A DNA stretch of 9,499 nucleotides, taken from UBA8389 sp964472175 (GTDB lineage: Bacteria > Bacteroidota > Bacteroidia > Bacteroidales > UBA1402). Below are positions 5,887 to 9,499 of this stretch, in pieces. Numbering within the stretch: the first letter of the stretch is position 1; every line of letters starts with the position of its first letter. A program made the translations under genes and the position numbers. The stretch spans positions 1-9,499 of the forward strand of contig CAYYJF010000065.1 of assembly GCA_964472175.1 (NCBI GenBank), in the 5' to 3' direction. The notes under the pieces were generated by a model, which was not told the DNA's origin, searched no databases, and was given only the letters and a program-made list of their open reading frames with translations.

Positions 5887-6990
5887 CTATGAACGCTTGA
5901 AATATTTGTCCAAAGCAGCTTGTGCTGCAGCAAAGGAACTGATTTCATCGTGAAGTACCTGCTGTTCTTTTTCTTCCAGAAAAGATTGCATGTCATCGTT
6001 GTGGTAGAAATGATTTCTCAACTGTTCATGAATGCTTTCGTACATCCAAAACTTGGCTTGATGCATGCGGTTTTGGTTGAAATAACCATTTTCTTTGGTT
6101 CGTTCAATATGATTGAAGACCATGTCCATGACCTCTGGTACCTGAAAACCTGTCAAACCTGAGTAATATAGCACTTCCGGACGTTTTCCGGATTGAGGCA
6201 TGGGGAAAAGCATCAGCGCATTTCTGAATTGTGTCTGGGTGACTTTGGCTCTGTCTAAATTGTCACCGTCTGCTTTGTTGATAACAATGCCATCGGCCAT
6301 TTCCATGATGCCGCGCTTGATGCCTTGGAGTTCATCGCCACCGCCGGTAATTTGAATGAGCAAAAAGAAATCGACCATCGAGTGTACGGCGGTTTCAGAT
6401 TGACCTACACCTACGGTTTCCACAAAGATGGTGTCAAAACCGGCTGCTTCACACAGCACAATGGTTTCCCTGGTTTTTCTGGCAACGCCTCCCAATGATC
6501 CGGCTGAAGGGGAAGGGCGAATGAAGGCATTTTCCTGAACCGAAAGTTCTTCCATGCGTGTTTTATCCCCCAAAATGCTGCCTTTGGTGCGTTCGCTGCT
6601 GGGGTCGATGGCCAGTACTGCCAATTTTTTCCCTGAACGAATTAATTGCATGCCAAAGGCTTCAATGGAAGTGCTTTTACCTGCACCCGGTACACCCGTA
6701 ATGCCTACACGTACCGATTTTCCTGCGTAGGGAAGGCATTTTTCTATGATTTTTTGTGCCTTTTCTTGATGGTCGGCTCTGGCGCTTTCAATCAAGGTCA
6801 CTGCCTGACTGAGCATCACCCGATTGCCGGACAAAATGCCTTCCACAAATTCGTCGACAGTAAAGTTTTTCTTCCGTATGCCTTTTTTTCGGTACGGATT
6901 CAAAATGGGTGGCTGTTCAATGCCTTTTTGTACATTCAAACCCACATATTGATCGTCATTTTCCGGATGTTGGTGTTTGGATTGGTCCAT
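5887..6990 (-). CDS. meaB: MeaB, GTPase chaperone of methylmalonyl-CoA mutase (ArgK family)
   Basis: 367 residues. MeaB is a SIMIBI-class G protein. It guards adenosylcobalamin-dependent methylmalonyl-CoA mutase, gating B12 loading and removing damaged cofactor, in the propionate/succinate pathway. The Walker A motif GVPGAGKS is at 99-106, AIDPSS (127-132) and the base-contacting region after it (ERTKGSILGDKTRM) at 133-146, ETVGVGQSE at 191-199 (Walker B/switch), GGGDELQGIKRGIMEMAD at 216-233, and the guanine-specificity motif NKAD at 238-241. An N-terminal helical arm (about 40-90) and a C-terminal helical dimerisation arm (about 300-367) complete the family layout. The first 40 residues are polar and variable. 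The ATG follows the DUF1573 stop by 6 bases with no Shine-Dalgarno, which suggests coupled translation. The mutase genes are not in the window. Confidence 0.96.
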   Translation of the reverse strand: MDQSKHQHPENDDQYVGLNVQKGIEQPPILNPYRKKGIRKKNFTVDEFVEGILSGNRVMLSQAVTLIESARADHQEKAQKIIEKCLPYAGKSVRVGITGVPGAGKSTSIEAFGMQLIRSGKKLAVLAIDPSSERTKGSILGDKTRMEELSVQENAFIRPSPSAGSLGGVARKTRETIVLCEAAGFDTIFVETVGVGQSETAVHSMVDFFLLIQITGGGDELQGIKRGIMEMADGIVINKADGDNLDRAKVTQTQFRNALMLFPMPQSGKRPEVLYYSGLTGFQVPEVMDMVFNHIERTKENGYFNQNRMHQAKFWMYESIHEQLRNHFYHNDDMQSFLEEKEQQVLHDEISSFAAAQAALDKYFKRS

Positions 6991-6996
6991 GAGAAA

Positions 6997-8079
6997 TCAA
7001 TTGGAAGGTATTTGTGCTGTCAGATACAAATGTTTGACACTGCTTTTAGGGTCGTTGGTATAGAGGGTCACCCGTTGAACCACTTTGCCTTCAAAGTTTC
7101 CGGGATTGAAGGTCATTTTCAACAGGGTCGTTTTACCCGGAGGAATAATGGTCTGGCTGGTCATAACACGAATGCCATCGTATTCAGGTGCAATTTTCTT
7201 GATGACCAAATTGGATTTTCCTCTATTGCTCAATTTGATGCTCATCTGTTTGATTTTTCCTTTCTCGAGTGAACCAAAATCGATGCGGTTGGTTGAGTAT
7301 TCACTGATGGGTGCCGATAACAACTCTTGTTTGCTCAAGCCGGAAAAATCTTCGGTAATGTTGGCCGTCACAAGGATACGGTTGTCGGGATGGGCTTTGT
7401 ATTTTTCGGAGGTGTATACGTAAAAAAGGTCTTCACGTCTGCCGAAATCTTTGGCTTGTGATGGCACGTAATTGATGGTGATGATGCCCGTTTGGTTGGG
7501 TTTCAACTGGGTATTTGAAGCAAACACGCGCAGGTGCTTGGGCACTTTGTTGAATTTAACCGACAATGTTCGATCAGTGGCATTCATCATTTCAATGGTT
7601 TCTGTTTTGATGCTGCCGATTTTGGCATCCATGATGGGAATGGACGATCGGCTTAAACGAAGACCTTGCAGATTTTTTGGATAATTGGCAGACGGATTGT
7701 TTCCGACAGCCAAAACGCTGCCACGAATGATGAGGACTACGCTCGAATTGTCCGGATCATTGGTGTAAATGGTAATGGTTTTCTGAAAAGTGCCTGGTCT
7801 GTCTGTCGTGCTGTAAGAAACTTTGATGGTCGACTTTGCACCGGGAGCAATGGGCTCTTTGCTGAAAATCGGGGTGGTACATCCACAAGAAGCGACTGCC
7901 CTGTAAATAATCAGATTGGATTTTCCTTTGTTGGTAAAAGAAAATTCACAATTGACTTCACCGACTTCTTCTTTGATATTTCCAAAATCGTGTGTTTTTA
8001 CCTGAAAATCAATATTGGCTTGTGACCAGGCTGTCTGGCTCAAAATCAAGGCCATGACGGCAATCAAAAAGTGTTTCAT
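6997..8079 (-). CDS. Secreted DUF1573-domain protein with duplicated Ig-like modules
   Basis: 360 residues with a signal peptide (MKHFLIAVMALILSQTAWSQ). It has three beta-rich modules of about 100 residues. The first (about 24-122) is DUF1573: HDFGNIKEEVGEVNCEFSFTN, then the diagnostic SCGCT at 64-68, then a YTNDP turn at 105-109. The third (about 264-357) is a visible copy: IDFGSLEKG, SNRGKSNLVIKK against TNKGKSNLIIYR, and YTNDP again at 340-344, but without the cysteine motif. The middle module (about 140-240) is more diverged. Such folds resemble ASH/MSP Ig-like domains and probably mediate binding in the periplasm or at the surface. No molecular function is established for DUF1573 to my knowledge. 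Its start overlaps the folA stop (ATGA), so it is expressed with thyA and folA. A fourth cysteine-like residue, Cys44, could pair with the SCGC cysteines. Confidence 0.88.
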   Translation of the reverse strand: MKHFLIAVMALILSQTAWSQANIDFQVKTHDFGNIKEEVGEVNCEFSFTNKGKSNLIIYRAVASCGCTTPIFSKEPIAPGAKSTIKVSYSTTDRPGTFQKTITIYTNDPDNSSVVLIIRGSVLAVGNNPSANYPKNLQGLRLSRSSIPIMDAKIGSIKTETIEMMNATDRTLSVKFNKVPKHLRVFASNTQLKPNQTGIITINYVPSQAKDFGRREDLFYVYTSEKYKAHPDNRILVTANITEDFSGLSKQELLSAPISEYSTNRIDFGSLEKGKIKQMSIKLSNRGKSNLVIKKIAPEYDGIRVMTSQTIIPPGKTTLLKMTFNPGNFEGKVVQRVTLYTNDPKSSVKHLYLTAQIPSN

Positions 8080-8561
8080 TTCCTAATATAATGTTCAAAT
8101 GAATAACGAATGGATTTTTCTGAATCGGTTTGATGCAGTTCATAGGATACCTGATCCCAATCGCTATAGTTGATGGAAGGGAAAAAGGTATCTGCTTCAA
8201 AATCGGCATGAACCATGGTCAGGTATAATTCATCGACCATGGGGTAAGTTTGATGATACACCATGGCGCCCCCGATAAAGAAAACTTTGGCTTCCTCTTG
8301 GCAGCGTTGCAAGGCTTCTTCGATGGAATGTGCGGTTTCACAGCCGGGAAAAACTTCTTCCTCCGGACTGAGTACGATGTTTCTTCTGTTCGGTAGTGCG
8401 CCTTTGGGTAGGGATAAAAAGGTGTTTCTGCCCATGATGACGGTATGACCTTTGGTGATTTCCTTGAAGTGCTTGAGATCTTCAGGCAAATGACAGAGCA
8501 ATTTATTGTCTTTTCCAATGGCATTGTTGTTGGCAATGGCCACGATAATAGCTGTTTTCAT
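8076..8561 (-). CDS. folA: Dihydrofolate reductase
   Basis: 161 residues, a standard bacterial DHFR length. It reduces dihydrofolate to tetrahydrofolate with NADPH, regenerating the cofactor consumed by ThyA upstream. Seen: AIGKDNKLL (14-22) at the start of the mobile loop, LPEDLKHFK (25-33) with the acidic catalytic residue Asp28, MGRNTFLSLP (43-52), PNRRNIVLS (57-65) with the folate-binding Arg pair, and the NADPH-binding IGGA (96-99). The residue five before the catalytic Asp is Cys23, encoded TGT, where E. coli has Trp22; this Trp is common but not universal. The gene starts 5 bases after the thyA stop without a clear ribosome site and ends overlapping the DUF1573 start, so the whole operon looks translationally coupled. 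Confidence 0.96.
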   Translation of the reverse strand: MKTAIIVAIANNNAIGKDNKLLCHLPEDLKHFKEITKGHTVIMGRNTFLSLPKGALPNRRNIVLSPEEEVFPGCETAHSIEEALQRCQEEAKVFFIGGAMVYHQTYPMVDELYLTMVHADFEADTFFPSINYSDWDQVSYELHQTDSEKSIRYSFEHYIRK

Positions 8562-8566
8562 ATAGT

Positions 8567-9361
8567 TTAAACCGATACGATTCCTTTAATGTGTGGGTGT
8601 GGTTGGTAGTTTTCCAACGTAAAATCTTCAAACGTAAAGTCAAAAATGCTTGTGACTGAAGGGTTGATGCGCATGGTTGGCAGTGGACGCGGATCCCGGC
8701 TCAACTGTTCTTTGACCTGTTCCAAATGGTTGGTATAAATGTGGGCATCGCCCAATGTATGCACGAAATCGCCTGCTTTTAAGCCCGTGACTTGTGCCAC
8801 CATTTGAAGCAGCAAAGCATAGGATGCAATGTTGAAGGGTACGCCCAGAAAAATATCCGCGCTTCTTTGATAGAGTTGAAGGCTCAACCGCCCGTTTGCG
8901 ACATAAAATTGAAAGAAGGCATGGCAGGGAGGCAAATTCATGTTGGGCAAATCGGCCACATTCCATGAACTGACAATGATGCGTCTGGAATCCGGATTTT
9001 TTTTGATGGTTTCAATGGCTTCCGTTATTTGGTCAATGCTTCCACCGGCGTAGTCCGGCCATGATCTCCATTGATAGCCATAAATATGACCAAGTTCTCC
9101 ATCTGCATCCGCCCATTCATTCCAAATACGCACGCCGTTTTCCTGTAGATACCTGGCATTGGTTTCACCCTTTAAAAACCACAACAATTCATAAATGATG
9201 GATTTCAAATGCAGTTTTTTGGTGGTCAAACAAGGAAAGCCATCTTCCAGATTGAACCGCATTTGATGTCCGAAAACACTCCATGTTCCGGTGCCTGTTC
9301 TGTCTTCTTTGTGAACACCTTCATCCAAAACACGTTGTAACAGTTGTTGATATTGTATCAT
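8567..9361 (-). CDS. thyA: Thymidylate synthase (ThyA)
   Basis: 264 residues, the same length as the E. coli enzyme and alignable with it without gaps by eye. It methylates dUMP to dTMP with 5,10-methylene-THF, producing DHF. Seen: the dUMP-phosphate arginine in DRTGTGT (20-26), the nucleophile Cys146 in PPCHAFFQFY, YQRSAD for Arg166 and Asp169, GVPFNIASYA for Asn177, and HIY for His207 and Tyr209. A GDAHIY form replaces the E. coli GDTHLY. The C-terminus ends in Val (GIVSV), as family members end in a small hydrophobic residue that closes the active site. AAGAAGG lies 2 bases before the ATG, making it one of the better ribosome sites here and fitting the first gene of the operon. ThyX is not needed in such an organism. 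Confidence 0.98.
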   Translation of the reverse strand: MIQYQQLLQRVLDEGVHKEDRTGTGTWSVFGHQMRFNLEDGFPCLTTKKLHLKSIIYELLWFLKGETNARYLQENGVRIWNEWADADGELGHIYGYQWRSWPDYAGGSIDQITEAIETIKKNPDSRRIIVSSWNVADLPNMNLPPCHAFFQFYVANGRLSLQLYQRSADIFLGVPFNIASYALLLQMVAQVTGLKAGDFVHTLGDAHIYTNHLEQVKEQLSRDPRPLPTMRINPSVTSIFDFTFEDFTLENYQPHPHIKGIVSV

Positions 9362-9383
9362 TACCTTCTTTTCTTCTGTTCTG

Positions 9384-9391
9384 CAAACTTA
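9384..9391 (-). promoter_or_regulatory. Candidate -7 box for the thyA-folA-DUF1573-meaB operon
   Basis: TAAGTTTG on the minus strand (9391 to 9384) matches TAnnTTTG. RNA would begin near 9377, about 16 bases before the thyA ATG, leaving the ribosome site at 9364-9370 inside the leader. There is no TTG at the usual -33 distance. Confidence 0.5.
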
Positions 9392-9445
9392 CTGAAAAGT
9401 CGTGAGTATTTGATGTTTTAAACGGACTCTTTTCAGTTCGGTTTA

Positions 9446-9499
9446 TTTGCTTTCCACCACCATGGATGTGCCGGATGAATGTGCTGTGAATTCGGGTGC
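9446..9499 (-). other. Possible C-terminal end of an upstream minus-strand gene
   Basis: Two minus-strand frames are open from the right edge. One gives 18 codons ending ...SSGTSMVVESK with a TAA at 9443-9445. The other runs on to a TGA at 9433-9435 and ends ...HPAHPWWWKANKPN. Either could be the tail of a gene beginning outside the window, and nothing here decides between them. An imperfect AAAC...GTTT stem at about 9419-9443 follows and might be its terminator. Confidence 0.2.

Noticed and set aside
5769..5996. A 75-codon minus-strand frame across the end of meaB and the following gap.
   Set aside because: It overlaps the meaB end out of frame, covers the terminator-like hairpin and promoter box, and is a low-complexity hydrophobic sequence from AT-rich DNA.
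6646..7272. A 208-codon plus-strand open frame opposite meaB and the DUF1573 gene.
   Set aside because: It lies antisense across two clearly identified genes, its product shows no recognisable domain and is rich in His, Phe and Cys as expected of a complementary frame, and no ribosome site or promoter is seen.
1..9499. A defence island, phage, CRISPR array or other novel multi-gene system.
   Set aside because: All long genes are recognisable core or envelope families, with no direct-repeat arrays, integrase, transposase or toxin-antitoxin pair.

Overview
The window comes from a member of the Bacteroidota. Three things point there: a type IX secretion barrel of the PorQ type, a TonB with the phylum's usual cytoplasmic N-terminus (WTDLIFENRNKSYGAY), and copies of the phylum's -7 promoter box (TAnnTTTG) in nearly every gap where a transcript must start, alongside mostly weak Shine-Dalgarno sequences. 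The class cannot be fixed from this sequence. Coding density is high, no gap reaches 300 bases, and I see no mobile element, CRISPR array, rRNA or tRNA.

Layout. From 1 to 1732 two genes lie on the minus strand: a TonB-family energy transducer (950-1732) and, downstream of it, a polyprenyl diphosphate synthase that runs off the left edge (1-863). A 137-base divergent promoter region separates them from a plus-strand block: porQ (1870-2871), cmk (2868-3554), ispH (3547-4419) and pfkA (4471-5451). The first three overlap by 4 and 8 bases and should be translated together. pfkA is close behind but has its own good promoter. After pfkA comes a hairpin between convergent transcripts, then a lone 65-residue minus-strand ORF (5561-5758) that looks like the N-terminal part of a GAF sensor domain cut short. 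The rest is one minus-strand operon, transcribed right to left: thyA (8567-9361), folA (8076-8561), a secreted DUF1573 protein (6997-8079) and meaB (5887-6990), with junctions of +5, -4 and +6 bases. It ends at a terminator-like hairpin. The right edge may hold the last codons of a further minus-strand gene.

How the genes fit. ThyA and FolA form the dTMP cycle: ThyA oxidises methylene-THF to DHF and FolA reduces it back. MeaB is the G-protein chaperone of B12-dependent methylmalonyl-CoA mutase. Polyprenyl synthase and IspH both belong to isoprenoid synthesis but lie in separate transcripts. PorQ and TonB are both envelope machinery, transcribed divergently.

Most of the window is housekeeping. 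I found no clear new multi-gene system. The points most worth a second look are the truncated GAF ORF, the translational coupling of a secretion barrel to cmk and ispH, the DUF1573 protein inside a folate/B12 operon, a Cys in place of the usual Trp in the DHFR active-site loop, and the acidic linker of TonB.
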